From Bryobacterales bacterium (lineage in GTDB: Bacteria > Acidobacteriota > Terriglobia > Bryobacterales > Bryobacteraceae), in NCBI GenBank assembly GCA_020853155.1, contig JADYZL010000553.1, forward strand, positions 1-7,883: DNA of 7,883 nt, read 5' to 3'. This document shows, piece after piece, positions 1-6,515 of the stretch. Under the pieces are notes generated by a model that did no database searches, was not told the DNA's origin, and worked only from the letters and a program-made list of their open reading frames with translations. A program made the position numbers and the translations under genes. The number at the start of each line of letters is the position of its first letter. Within the stretch, counting starts at the first letter, position 1.

Positions 1-111
1 GGATGGATCCGTCACATTCCCAACCACGGATCCATAAAGAACCTGTGCGGCCGCTAAACCGCTGAGGGATAACAGAGCCGATAGTACGAAGACGGCACGC
101 GTAAGCAACAT
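1..111 (-). CDS. N-terminal fragment of a probable TonB-dependent receptor (Oar-like, carboxypeptidase-regulatory-like domain)
   Basis: Only the first 37 codons are inside the window; the gene runs off the left edge. The start ATG (111-109) is preceded by AGGAG with five bases of spacing, a strong ribosome binding site. Residues 1-21 form a clear Sec signal peptide: Arg5, then a hydrophobic core (AVFVLSALLSLSG) and an Ala-rich end (LAAA), with cleavage likely just before or after Gln22. The mature start, LYGSVVGNVTDPS, is typical of the beta-sandwich carboxypeptidase-regulatory-like domain (G-x-V-x-D-P-S-G pattern). That domain opens the very large TonB-dependent outer-membrane receptors that are abundant in Acidobacteriota. 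Those proteins sit in the outer membrane and take up or bind nutrients. The barrel itself is not visible, so another secreted protein with the same first domain is possible. It lies downstream of, and on the same strand as, the membrane-bound regulator at 281-1504. Confidence 0.72.
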   Translation of the reverse strand, partial: MLLTRAVFVLSALLSLSGLAAAQVLYGSVVGNVTDPS

Positions 112-135
112 GACAACTCCTTGAAACGAGGCAAA

Positions 136-149
136 CGTTCCGTGGAACG
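136..149. repeat. Short inverted repeat in the leader of the receptor gene
   Basis: CGTTCC and GGAACG are perfect 6-bp arms separated by GT, 25 to 38 bases upstream of the receptor start codon. This could be an operator or a small hairpin in the 5' untranslated region. A chance occurrence cannot be excluded for arms this short. Confidence 0.35.
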
Positions 150-205
150 GCGGCAACCTGGTCGTTGCGAGACAAAGCAACCGAAGCCGCGCCCGGCTGC
201 AAACA

Positions 206-290
206 AGAATATGTGCTCACGAGGGATTCAGACAGTTTCTTGGAGTTTGTTACGCGATGTTACGTAATATTTTTAGCAATTTACGTGATG
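206..290 (-). promoter_or_regulatory. Probable activator-type control region of the receptor gene with three phased direct repeats
   Basis: Read on the minus strand, three copies of AT(C/T)(A/G)CGTAA end at 281, 260 and 250: ATCACGTAA, ATTACGTAA and ATCGCGTAA. Their spacings are 21 and 10 bp, that is two turns and one turn of the helix, so all three face the same side of the DNA. The first copy contains the stop codon of the upstream regulator gene. A possible -10 (TATTCT, 211-206) lies further down with no good -35. This would put the repeats roughly 50-90 bp upstream of transcription start, where activators often bind. Winged-helix proteins of the OmpR type commonly bind direct repeats with 10-11 bp spacing. 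The link to the neighbouring winged-helix protein is inference. Confidence 0.45.
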
Positions 291-1504
291 GAACGAAAGG
301 CAACGATCTCGACTTCTTTGGTGATCACTCCATCGCTGCGGCTTAGCAAAACGACTTCAAAATGGGAGGGGGCCCCGGCTTTTCTCCATTCGCGCGTCCA
401 GTTCTCCACATGGGAAGGAGAACCGGCGAACGTGGCGATGGCGGAAGTCTGGAGCCCCATCAGAAGGATGAGGCTGGTGTTCGGAGCGTGCCCCGGCAAG
501 ACCGTAAGCAACCCGAAGCGGGCAATTAGCGAAGAGCCCTCGCGAACCTGGCTCACGCGGTAGATCGCCGGCTCTCCCGGTTTTGGGTTCCGGTTGCCAA
601 TCGCGTTCTGGCCATCCGTCAGATAGAAATTCGTGCGGTTCAGATAAGGATGGAGGCTCGGGTTTGTGGGTGGGATGCCGAGAAAAATGAGGTTGTCACT
701 GCCGTATTGGTGGGGTAAAACCTCGGTCGTATTCGTCACTTCGAGCGGTACGCCGTGAGAAGAGAGAAAGCGCGTCAATTCAATCGCGGCGGCGGTATCG
801 CTGCTGACGGTATAGGATTTCGACGTCGTATCCGGCTCGCCGAAAAGGTCGACGATGGTCTTGAGCCGGGGTGAGGTTTTCCAGCCGTCCGCCGCGCTGT
901 TCTTCACGTCCCGGATGCGCAGGTCGCCCCACGCATAGAAGACCGGCGTGGGGTAAATAACCCGGGTGACGCGCCCCGGCTTGAGCATCGCCTGCCAGAT
1001 CTCCGGAAGGACAAGGTTCTGCCGGGCCAAAGCGAGTTCGCGGTTCATCTGACGGTTCCGGATGAAGAGCGTCGCGGAGATCGCCACGAACCCAACGAGC
1101 GCCACGGGTAACGCCCATTTCCCGACGGCCCTCCAGAATGGAGACGCAACGGCATCGTCCCGCTCCCACACGCAATGAAGCTGGTGGCCGCCCGAAGGGA
1201 TGGAGACGCGAAAGGGATGAGCCTCCCCCTCGTTCTCGAAGTATTCCTTCAGCCTCGCCCGCAGCCGGGAGACATGGACGCGCACCGAAGCGTCCAACTT
1301 CGGGTCAAAGTCTTCCCGCTTGCCAAGCGCATCGACGGCGATGGAGTATTCGCTGAGTTCGGTGTTCCGTTGTTCCCAGAGAAAGAGCAACAGCTTCCGG
1401 AGGGCCGGCGCCTTCGCAAAGGTGGCGCTAGCTGCCACATCGCGGATGAGTTCATCCTGCGCGGCAGGTTCAGATTCAATCGAATGGACTTGCCGCTCCA
1501 CCAT
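281..1504 (-). CDS. Membrane-anchored winged-helix transcriptional regulator (ToxR/CadC-like topology)
   Basis: A 407-residue one-component regulator. Residues about 15-112 resemble the winged-helix domain often found at the N-terminus of acidobacterial regulators. It has an early helix rich in Leu (ALRKLLLFLWEQR, 34-46), then SEYSIAVDALGKREDFDP, then a recognition segment VRVHVSRLRARLKEYF (74-89) and a wing ending in PSGGHQLH. A single membrane helix follows at about 129-148 (WALPVALVGFVAISATLFI). The last ~255 residues would therefore lie in the periplasm. They contain YGSDNLIFLGIPPTNP (267-282), a pattern I associate with similar acidobacterial proteins, but I cannot name the ligand. The start is ATG at 1504. 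GGAG lies only two bases before it, so the GTG one codon later (1501, spacing five bases) may be the true start. The receptor gene lies downstream on the same strand after a 169-bp gap. A tandem repeat over its own promoter suggests autoregulation. Confidence 0.75.
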   Translation of the reverse strand: MVERQVHSIESEPAAQDELIRDVAASATFAKAPALRKLLLFLWEQRNTELSEYSIAVDALGKREDFDPKLDASVRVHVSRLRARLKEYFENEGEAHPFRVSIPSGGHQLHCVWERDDAVASPFWRAVGKWALPVALVGFVAISATLFIRNRQMNRELALARQNLVLPEIWQAMLKPGRVTRVIYPTPVFYAWGDLRIRDVKNSAADGWKTSPRLKTIVDLFGEPDTTSKSYTVSSDTAAAIELTRFLSSHGVPLEVTNTTEVLPHQYGSDNLIFLGIPPTNPSLHPYLNRTNFYLTDGQNAIGNRNPKPGEPAIYRVSQVREGSSLIARFGLLTVLPGHAPNTSLILLMGLQTSAIATFAGSPSHVENWTREWRKAGAPSHFEVVLLSRSDGVITKEVEIVAFRSIT

Positions 1505-1525
1505 GGCTCCATTGAGATCCCGCTG

Positions 1526-1554
1526 ATCTTAGCGCTTCAATTCCTCACCAGCAA
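1526..1554 (-). promoter_or_regulatory. Candidate promoter of the membrane-anchored regulator gene
   Basis: On the minus strand TTGCTG (1554-1549) and TAAGAT (1531-1526) are separated by 17 bp. The -35 is weak beyond its TTG and the -10 matches the consensus at four of six positions. Transcription would begin near 1519, giving a leader of about 15 bases that includes the GGAG ribosome binding site. The 14-bp repeat covers the -35 and the spacer. Confidence 0.45.
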
Positions 1555-1572
1555 TTCCTCACCAGGGAATTG
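1538..1572. repeat. Tandem 14-bp direct repeat plus inverted third half-site (probable operator)
   Basis: CAATTCCTCACCAG occurs twice with no gap (1538-1551 and 1552-1565) and is followed at once by GGAATTG (1566-1572), the reverse complement of the first seven bases. Three CAATTCC half-sites therefore begin at 1538, 1552 and 1566, exactly 14 bp apart, with the third inverted. The array overlaps the candidate promoter of the regulator gene and lies about 100 bp upstream of the promoter candidate of the divergent secreted-protein gene, so it could control either or both. A simple tandem duplication explains the first two copies but not the inverted third. Confidence 0.7.
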
Positions 1573-1670
1573 ATCCACCGGGATCGCGCCCGCGCACATC
1601 CACACATTGGCGTTCTCTATAGATTCTACGCACGGGGCATGGCGTGCGCATCTCGGCGTGCCTTCCGCGG

Positions 1671-1700
1671 TTGACGAGCGCGCCCGCCGCGTCACAAAAT
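1671..1700 (+). promoter_or_regulatory. Candidate promoter of the secreted NTF2-like gene
   Basis: TTGACG (1671-1676, five of six consensus bases) is followed after 18 bp by CAAAAT (1695-1700, four of six). Predicted transcription start is near 1707, only about three bases before the ATG at 1710. This fits the absence of a ribosome binding site there and suggests a leaderless mRNA. Confidence 0.4.
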
Positions 1701-1709
1701 ACAACAACG

Positions 1710-2144
1710 ATGTGGAAATTTCTGCTTTCCTCTTTCTTGATCCTCTTTACCGCCATGACACTTAGCGCCGACGCCACTACGGACCAGATTATGAAGCTCG
1801 ACCGGGAATGGGCCAAGGCCGTGGTCGATAGCGACTACGCCGCCCTCGAACGGGTTACTTCTCCGGGCCTGGTCTACTCCCATTCCGACGGCGCGGTCGA
1901 TACGCGCGAAGACTTCTTCAACCGGCTCCGGAAGAGTACATCCGATTACCAGGCGATCGATATTTCCCGCATGGAAGTGAAGGTCTTCGGCGATACCGCC
2001 ATCCTCACAGCCCGCGCCCAGTTCAAGGTGCTCGTCAACGGCAGCCAGGTGAATAACGACTTGGCCTACACGCATGTCTACCAGAAGTCGCACGGCAAAT
2101 GGGTGATGATCGCGCATCAATCCGCGCTCATGGCGAAGAAGTAA
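1710..2144 (+). CDS. Secreted SnoaL/NTF2-like (DUF4440-type) protein
   Basis: A 144-residue protein of the cone-shaped alpha+beta fold shared by nuclear transport factor 2, ketosteroid isomerase and SnoaL. Residues 1-20 form a signal peptide (Lys3, hydrophobic LLSSFLILFTAMTL, then LSA before Asp21), so the mature protein is exported. The mature part begins with the usual helix of the family (DQIMKLDREWAKAVVDSDYAALERV) and the strand pattern SPGLVYSHSDGAVDTREDFF. It ends with ARAQFKVLVNGSQVNNDLAYTHVYQKSHGKWVMIAHQSA, where the Trp and the final strand are typical. Many members have no known reaction and I do not assign one. The frame is open further upstream, to a GTG at 1644, but I start at 1710 because the signal peptide begins there. 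No ribosome binding site precedes it, and the candidate promoter suggests leaderless translation. It is divergent from the membrane-anchored regulator. Confidence 0.82.
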   Translation: MWKFLLSSFLILFTAMTLSADATTDQIMKLDREWAKAVVDSDYAALERVTSPGLVYSHSDGAVDTREDFFNRLRKSTSDYQAIDISRMEVKVFGDTAILTARAQFKVLVNGSQVNNDLAYTHVYQKSHGKWVMIAHQSALMAKK

Positions 2145-2197
2145 CTCCGCGGCAACAATCCACATCGGGCGCGCCACCGGGCCCTCACCTTGGATGG

Positions 2198-2228
2198 CCC
2201 GGCGGGAGACTCTCGCCCGCCCGCCGGG
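2198..2228. other. Strong GC-rich hairpin between the NTF2-like gene and truB
   Basis: CCCGGCGGG (2198-2206) and CCCGCCGGG (2220-2228) form a perfect 9-bp stem with a 13-base loop. It can extend outward across a two-base bulge with GG (2196-2197) and CC. No T-run follows, so it is not a standard intrinsic terminator. It could reduce readthrough into truB or stabilise the 3' end of the upstream mRNA. Confidence 0.45.
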
Positions 2229-2292
2229 AGGCCGCGGCCGCTTCCGAATATCGTGCCCATTCCGAATGAACTATCCCAAGCCGGAACGAAAA

Positions 2293-3186
2293 ATGTTTGG
2301 AGCAATTGTTATCGATAAGCCCGCCGGCTGGACCTCGCACGATGTCGTGGCCCGGATGCGGCGGCTTGCAGCTACCCGGCGAATCGGTCACCTCGGCACG
2401 CTGGATCCGATGGCAACCGGGGTCCTGCCTCTCCTCATCGGGCCTGCCACCCGCCTCGCTCGCTTCTTCGGAGAGGAAGAGAAGATCTATGAGGGCGTCA
2501 TCCGCTTCGGCTTCAGCACCCGCACCTACGATGCCGAAGGCGAAGCGACTTCGGAAGAGAAGCCTTACACGGTGGACGTGGGCGCCCTTGAAGACCTGAT
2601 CGCCCAGCGCTTCCTCGGCGAGATTGAGCAGGTCCCCCCGGCGGTATCCGCCAAGAAGATCGGCGGCACCCCCGCATACAAGCTAGCCCGGCAGAACAAG
2701 CCGGTGGACCTGAAGCCCGTCACCGTAATCATCCACGAATTTCGCATTCTCGATGCGGAGGGGGACCGGCTTCGCGTCCGGGTGCGCTGCGGCCCGGGCA
2801 CCTATGTCCGAAGCCTGGCGCATGACTTGGGCGCCGCCGTGGGGGTGGGCGCGCATCTCGCCTCGCTGCGGAGGCATGCCTCCGGCTCGTTCACACTCGA
2901 ACAGGCGATCTCTCTCGAAGACGCCGCCGTGCTCTCCGCCGAGGGCCGCCTCCGGGAGCGCCTGGTTCCCGCCGCTCAACTGCTGCCGGAGATTCCCACG
3001 GAGATCGTCGATCTAACAACCATCCGCAACATCCGCGAAGGCCGGGATTTCAATGCATCTCCGTTCCTTGAAACCGGGAATTCCACCCGGTTGAAAGCCG
3101 TCTCGAGGGAAGGCGAATTGATTGCCATCGGCGAGCGGAAGCTCCATCGCCTTTATCACCCGGCAATCGTCTTCCCCGCGGAGTAG
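2293..3186 (+). CDS. truB: tRNA pseudouridine(55) synthase TruB
   Basis: TruB converts uridine 55 in the T-loop of nearly all tRNAs to pseudouridine and also acts as a tRNA-folding chaperone in the cytoplasm. The protein has 297 residues, close to the usual ~300. The catalytic motif GHLGTLDPMATGVLPL holds the nucleophile Asp38. KIYEGVIRFG (64-73) carries the conserved active-site Tyr66, and VPPAVSAKKIGGTPAYKLAR (114-133) and CGPGTYVRSLAHDLG (166-180) are the other TruB signatures. The C-terminal ~65 residues match the small PUA-like tail. The frame is open back to 2194, but I start at 2293. There GGAA precedes the ATG by six bases and the protein begins directly with the family's GAIVIDKPAGWTSHDVV. 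An ATG at 2266 has no ribosome binding site. The usual truB neighbours (rbfA, infB, ribF) are not visible here. The gene is convergent with metR. Confidence 0.96.
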   Translation: MFGAIVIDKPAGWTSHDVVARMRRLAATRRIGHLGTLDPMATGVLPLLIGPATRLARFFGEEEKIYEGVIRFGFSTRTYDAEGEATSEEKPYTVDVGALEDLIAQRFLGEIEQVPPAVSAKKIGGTPAYKLARQNKPVDLKPVTVIIHEFRILDAEGDRLRVRVRCGPGTYVRSLAHDLGAAVGVGAHLASLRRHASGSFTLEQAISLEDAAVLSAEGRLRERLVPAAQLLPEIPTEIVDLTTIRNIREGRDFNASPFLETGNSTRLKAVSREGELIAIGERKLHRLYHPAIVFPAE

Positions 3187-3241
3187 ACCCGGCCGCCCCG
3201 CGCGGCAACCCCGGCTCTACTGCTAGACCCTCTGCCGGGTC
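3186..3241. terminator. GC-rich inverted repeat at the truB/metR convergence, possible bidirectional terminator
   Basis: GACCCGGC (3186-3193) and GCCGGGTC (3234-3241) are perfect 8-bp complements. They flank the 36-bp gap between the convergent stop codons of truB and metR, and the right arm lies inside the end of metR. A smaller GCCGC/GCGGC hairpin sits in between. There are no T-runs on either strand, so termination is only a guess. Confidence 0.3.
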
Positions 3242-4131
3242 GGCCCGGTGGAGCATTGCCGCGCGGTTTCGAAGAACGCCCGCAAGTAATCCGTCTCCAT
3301 ATCGGAAGCCCGCGCACCCAGGAAGATTTGCTTCGCGATTCCGGCGCGGCCCAGCCGCACGGCCACCACATCCGCGCGATCCGCATACTCCTCCACCAGC
3401 CAACGCGGCAGCGCGCCCACGCCCCGGTTACACGCCACCATCTGCAGCAGGATATCCGTGGTCTCGATCTCCTTGTGCCGCTTCGGCAGCACGCCCGCCG
3501 GCGTCAGGAACTGGTTGTAAATATCGAGCCGCTCGATCTCCACCGGGTACGTGATAAGGGTCTCATTGGTCAGATCCTGGGGCCGCGCGAATTCCTCCTG
3601 CGCCAGCGGATGCCGGCGGCTCACCACCAGCACCTGCTCGTAATCGAAGACCGGCTCGAAGCGGAGGCCGGGCCGCAGCACGGGGTCCGGTGTCACCAGG
3701 AGATCGATCTCAAAATCGAACAGCGCGCCAATTCCCCCGAACTGGAACTTCTGCTTCACGTCCACGTCCACATCCGGCCAGTTCTCCAGATACGGTGACA
3801 CCACCTTCAGCAGCCATTGGTAGCAGGGGTGGCATTCCATCCCGATGCGCAGCGCTCCCCGCTCGCCGCGCGCATACTGGCCCATCCGTTCCTCGGCCAG
3901 CGCCAATTGCGGCAGCACGCGGGTTGCCACGGAGAGCAGATACCGGCCCGCCTGCGTGAGCCGTAGCTTGCGCCCATCCCGAAGCCAAATCGGCGTGCCA
4001 ATCTGACTCTCGAGCTTTTTCATCGAATGGCTCAGCGCGGATTGCGTCAGGCAGAGCACCCCCGCCGCTGCCGTCAGGGAGCCCTGCTTCTCCACTTCCA
4101 GAATGATTTCGAGGTGATTTCGTTCCAGCAT
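3223..4131 (-). CDS. metR: LysR-family transcriptional regulator, MetR type
   Basis: A 302-residue LysR-type regulator. The N-terminal winged helix-turn-helix spans about residues 1-62, with recognition segment SLTAAAGVLCLTQSALSHSM (18-37) and a linker helix to about 90. The effector domain carries IGMECHPCYQWL (96-107), which closely parallels the IAIECHSCIQWL segment of Escherichia coli MetR. Other MetR-like stretches are VFDYEQVLVVSRRHPLA, ETLITYPVEIERLDIYNQFL and GVGALPRWLVEEYA. MetR uses homocysteine as co-effector and activates metE and related genes. The divergent position next to metE, with about 95 bp between the coding starts, is the classic arrangement. The ATG at 4131 has no clear ribosome binding site, but the protein start MLERNHLEIILEVEKQGSL aligns with the family. 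Regulation of metE by this protein is inferred from position and family. Confidence 0.92.
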   Translation of the reverse strand: MLERNHLEIILEVEKQGSLTAAAGVLCLTQSALSHSMKKLESQIGTPIWLRDGRKLRLTQAGRYLLSVATRVLPQLALAEERMGQYARGERGALRIGMECHPCYQWLLKVVSPYLENWPDVDVDVKQKFQFGGIGALFDFEIDLLVTPDPVLRPGLRFEPVFDYEQVLVVSRRHPLAQEEFARPQDLTNETLITYPVEIERLDIYNQFLTPAGVLPKRHKEIETTDILLQMVACNRGVGALPRWLVEEYADRADVVAVRLGRAGIAKQIFLGARASDMETDYLRAFFETARQCSTGPTRQRV

Positions 4132-4226
4132 GTTTATCTATGAGCAAAAATAATCTATCGATGCACAATGACCATTTTACTTCATGACCCCCATTCCCCA
4201 GAATGAGAGATGAAGGGAAACGGAAT
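4132..4226. promoter_or_regulatory. Divergent metR-metE control region
   Basis: This AT-rich gap, unlike the GC-rich genes on either side, must hold both promoters. AATAAT (4149-4154, plus strand) is a five-of-six -10 candidate for metE. TAAAAT on the minus strand (4179-4174) is a five-of-six -10 candidate for metR. Neither has a good -35, as is usual for LysR-activated promoters. I do not find a perfect TGAA-N5-TTCA MetR box. The nearest match is TGACCATTTTACTTCA at 4170-4185, which keeps TGA and TCA ends but with wrong spacing. Short direct repeats also occur: ATCTAT at 4136 and 4153, and ATGACC at 4169 and 4184. No SAM or cobalamin riboswitch can fit in this space. Confidence 0.6.
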
Positions 4227-6503
4227 ATGGTTACGACACACAATCTCGGCTTTCCGCGCATCGGCGCGCGCCGCGAGTTGAAGTTCGCACTCGAAGCGTA
4301 TTGGAAAGGGCAGTCTTCCCGCGAGGAACTGGAAGCACTCGGGGGGGAACTGCGCGGGTGGCATTGGGCCGCCCAGGCGAAGCTGGATCGCACACCGGTT
4401 GGCGACTTCTCGTTCTATGACCAAGTGCTCGATATGAGTTTTGCTCTGGGCAACATCCCGCCCCGCGCGGCCGGCTACGAGGGGGATGTGCTCGACAACT
4501 ACTTCCGCGTGGCGCGCGGCCGCTCCGCGCCCGGCACGGGAGAGGGCATCAGCGCGGGCGAGATGACGAAGTGGTTCGACACCAACTACCACTACATCGT
4601 TCCGGAACTGACGGCGGAAAGCGCGTTCACGCTGAATCCATCGCGACTGCTCGGCCAACTGCGGGAAGCGCAATCGCAAGGCGTGCGAAGCCCGAAGCCT
4701 GTGATCCTCGGCCCGGTCACCTATTTGCGCATCGCGAAAACGTCCGATGGCAGCGATGCTCTGGCCCTGCTTCCCCGCCTGCTGCCCGTCTACCGGGAGC
4801 TAGTGGAGGCGCTCGCCGCACAAGGCGCGGATTGGATCCAGATCGACGAGCCCGCGCTGGTCACGGAACTCTCTACCGAATGGCAGGCCGCCTATCGCAC
4901 GGCTTACTCCGCGCTCAATACCGGCAAGGCGAAGCTGCTCCTTGCCACTTACTTTGGCCGTTTGCTCGAGAACCTTCCCCTCGCTTGCGAACTTCCCGTC
5001 CACGGGTTGCACCTCGACGCCATCCGCGCCCGCGAGGAAGCGGCCGAGGCGAGCGTCCTGCTCCCGGCGGATCGCATCCTCTCGCTTGGCGTGATTGATG
5101 GTCGCAACATCTGGAGAACGGACCTGAACGCTGCCCTGGACTGGCTGGAGCCGCTTGCCCATTCGCTGGCGGACCGGCTCTGGATCGCACCCTCCTGCTC
5201 CCTGCTCCACGTGCCCGTGGATCTCGATAGCGAAGACAAGCTGGATGCCGAAGTAAAGCCGTGGCTTGCCTTCGCCACGCAGAAACTGGAGGAACTGCGA
5301 ATCCTCGCCACGGCCCTGAACCAAGGCCGCGCCGCCGTGGAAGGTGAACTTCGCGCGAACCGGGAAGCGGTGGAAACCCGCCGCCTATCCGCCCGGCTCA
5401 ATCACCCTGGGGTGAAGCAGGCGCTTACCGGAATCACGCCCGGCATGGGCGCCCGGAAGAGCCCGTTCACGGATCGCGCCGCGAAGCAGGCCGCCTTGCT
5501 GCAATTGCCTGCATACCCCACCACCACCATCGGCTCCTTCCCGCAGACCGCCGAGATCCGTCAGGCGCGGAGCCAGTTCAAGCACGGCACGTGCGATGAG
5601 GCGGCCTACCGAAGCGCGATGCAAGCGGAGATCGCCCGCAGCATCCGGGCGCAGGAATCGCTGGGGCTCGATGTGCTCGTCCATGGCGAGGCGGAGCGCA
5701 ACGACATGGTGGAATACTTCGGCGAGCAACTCGAAGGCTTCGTGTTCAGTGAGTATGGATGGGTGCAATCCTACGGCTCCCGCTGCGTGAAACCCCCGAT
5801 CCTCTTCGGCGACATCCGCCGCCCGAAGGCCATGACCGTCGAATGGATCCGCTATGCGCAATCGCTTACGAACAAGCCCGTGAAGGGCATGCTCACCGGG
5901 CCGGTCACCATCTTGAACTGGTCTTTCGTGCGCGACGACCAGCCGCGCTCGGTCACCTGCCGCCAGCTTGCGTTGGCGATCCGTCAGGAAGTGCTCGATC
6001 TGGAGGCCGCCGGCGTCCCCATCATCCAGATCGATGAAGCGGCGCTGCGCGAAGGGCTGCCCTTGCGTAGATCACAGTGGAAGGAGTATCTCGATTGGGC
6101 CGTCGAGTCGTTCCGGATCGCCGCCAACGGCGTCCGGGACGAGACGCAGATCCACACCCACATGTGCTATTCGGAGTTCAACGACATCCTGGCCTCCATC
6201 GCCGCGATGGATGCCGACGTGATCACGATCGAAACTTCCCGCTCCAACATGGAATTGCTCGAAGCCTTCAAAACCTTTGCGTATCCGAACGGGATCGGGC
6301 CGGGCGTCTACGACATCCACTCGCCCAATATCCCCACGGAGCGGCAGATGGTCGAACTCATGCGGAACGCCGCGAAGCGCATCCCGGCGGAGCGCCTCTG
6401 GGTGAACCCGGATTGCGGCCTCAAGACCCGCCAGTGGGAAGAGGTGATCCCGGCGCTCGCCAACATGGTGTCCGCGGCAAAGGCCCTGCGCGCCGGCACG
6501 TAA
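4227..6503 (+). CDS. metE: Cobalamin-independent methionine synthase MetE
   Basis: MetE transfers the methyl group of 5-methyltetrahydropteroyltri-L-glutamate to homocysteine, the last step of methionine synthesis, without vitamin B12. The protein has 758 residues from 4227, close to the 753 of E. coli. It shows both halves of the family: the N-terminal barrel beginning HNLGFPRIGARRELKFALEAYWKG, with AEMTKWFDTNYHY and IQIDEPAL, and the catalytic C-terminal barrel with TTTIGSFPQTAEIR, VLVHGEAERNDMVEYFGE and VKGMLTGPVTILNWSF. The zinc ligands are all present: His645 and Cys647 (HTHMCYSEFND), Glu669 (ITIETSRS) and Cys730 (NPDCGLKTR). I start at 4227 because the GAAGGGAAACGGA purine stretch lies just upstream and MVTTHNLGFPRIG is the usual start. 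The ATG at 4203 is preceded by C-rich sequence. One oddity is DEAA (603-606) where the family normally has DEPA. It is divergent from metR and likely activated by it. Confidence 0.97.
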   Translation: MVTTHNLGFPRIGARRELKFALEAYWKGQSSREELEALGGELRGWHWAAQAKLDRTPVGDFSFYDQVLDMSFALGNIPPRAAGYEGDVLDNYFRVARGRSAPGTGEGISAGEMTKWFDTNYHYIVPELTAESAFTLNPSRLLGQLREAQSQGVRSPKPVILGPVTYLRIAKTSDGSDALALLPRLLPVYRELVEALAAQGADWIQIDEPALVTELSTEWQAAYRTAYSALNTGKAKLLLATYFGRLLENLPLACELPVHGLHLDAIRAREEAAEASVLLPADRILSLGVIDGRNIWRTDLNAALDWLEPLAHSLADRLWIAPSCSLLHVPVDLDSEDKLDAEVKPWLAFATQKLEELRILATALNQGRAAVEGELRANREAVETRRLSARLNHPGVKQALTGITPGMGARKSPFTDRAAKQAALLQLPAYPTTTIGSFPQTAEIRQARSQFKHGTCDEAAYRSAMQAEIARSIRAQESLGLDVLVHGEAERNDMVEYFGEQLEGFVFSEYGWVQSYGSRCVKPPILFGDIRRPKAMTVEWIRYAQSLTNKPVKGMLTGPVTILNWSFVRDDQPRSVTCRQLALAIRQEVLDLEAAGVPIIQIDEAALREGLPLRRSQWKEYLDWAVESFRIAANGVRDETQIHTHMCYSEFNDILASIAAMDADVITIETSRSNMELLEAFKTFAYPNGIGPGVYDIHSPNIPTERQMVELMRNAAKRIPAERLWVNPDCGLKTRQWEEVIPALANMVSAAKALRAGT

Positions 6504-6515
6504 GCGGAGCCAAGT

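Noticed and set aside
165..563. 132-codon plus-strand frame in the receptor/regulator gap
   Set aside because: Most of it is antisense to the end of the membrane-anchored regulator. It has no ribosome binding site and no recognisable content.
1692..2177. 161-codon minus-strand frame opposite the NTF2-like gene
   Set aside because: The plus strand gives a clean signal peptide and NTF2-like fold. The antisense product has no sensible start or domain.
2223..2240. GC-rich palindromes near truB (NotI-like GCGGCCGC) as a specific site
   Set aside because: Such palindromes are expected by chance in DNA of this GC content, and nothing around them adds meaning.
4132..4226. SAM, cobalamin or T-box riboswitch upstream of metE
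   Set aside because: The gap is only 95 bp, AT-rich and shared by two divergent promoters. There is no room for the expected helices and no terminator.
3710..4393. 227-codon minus-strand frame covering the metR-metE promoter region
   Set aside because: It overlaps metR in another frame and the start of metE on the opposite strand, and no family features are visible. The metR and metE frames account for this DNA.
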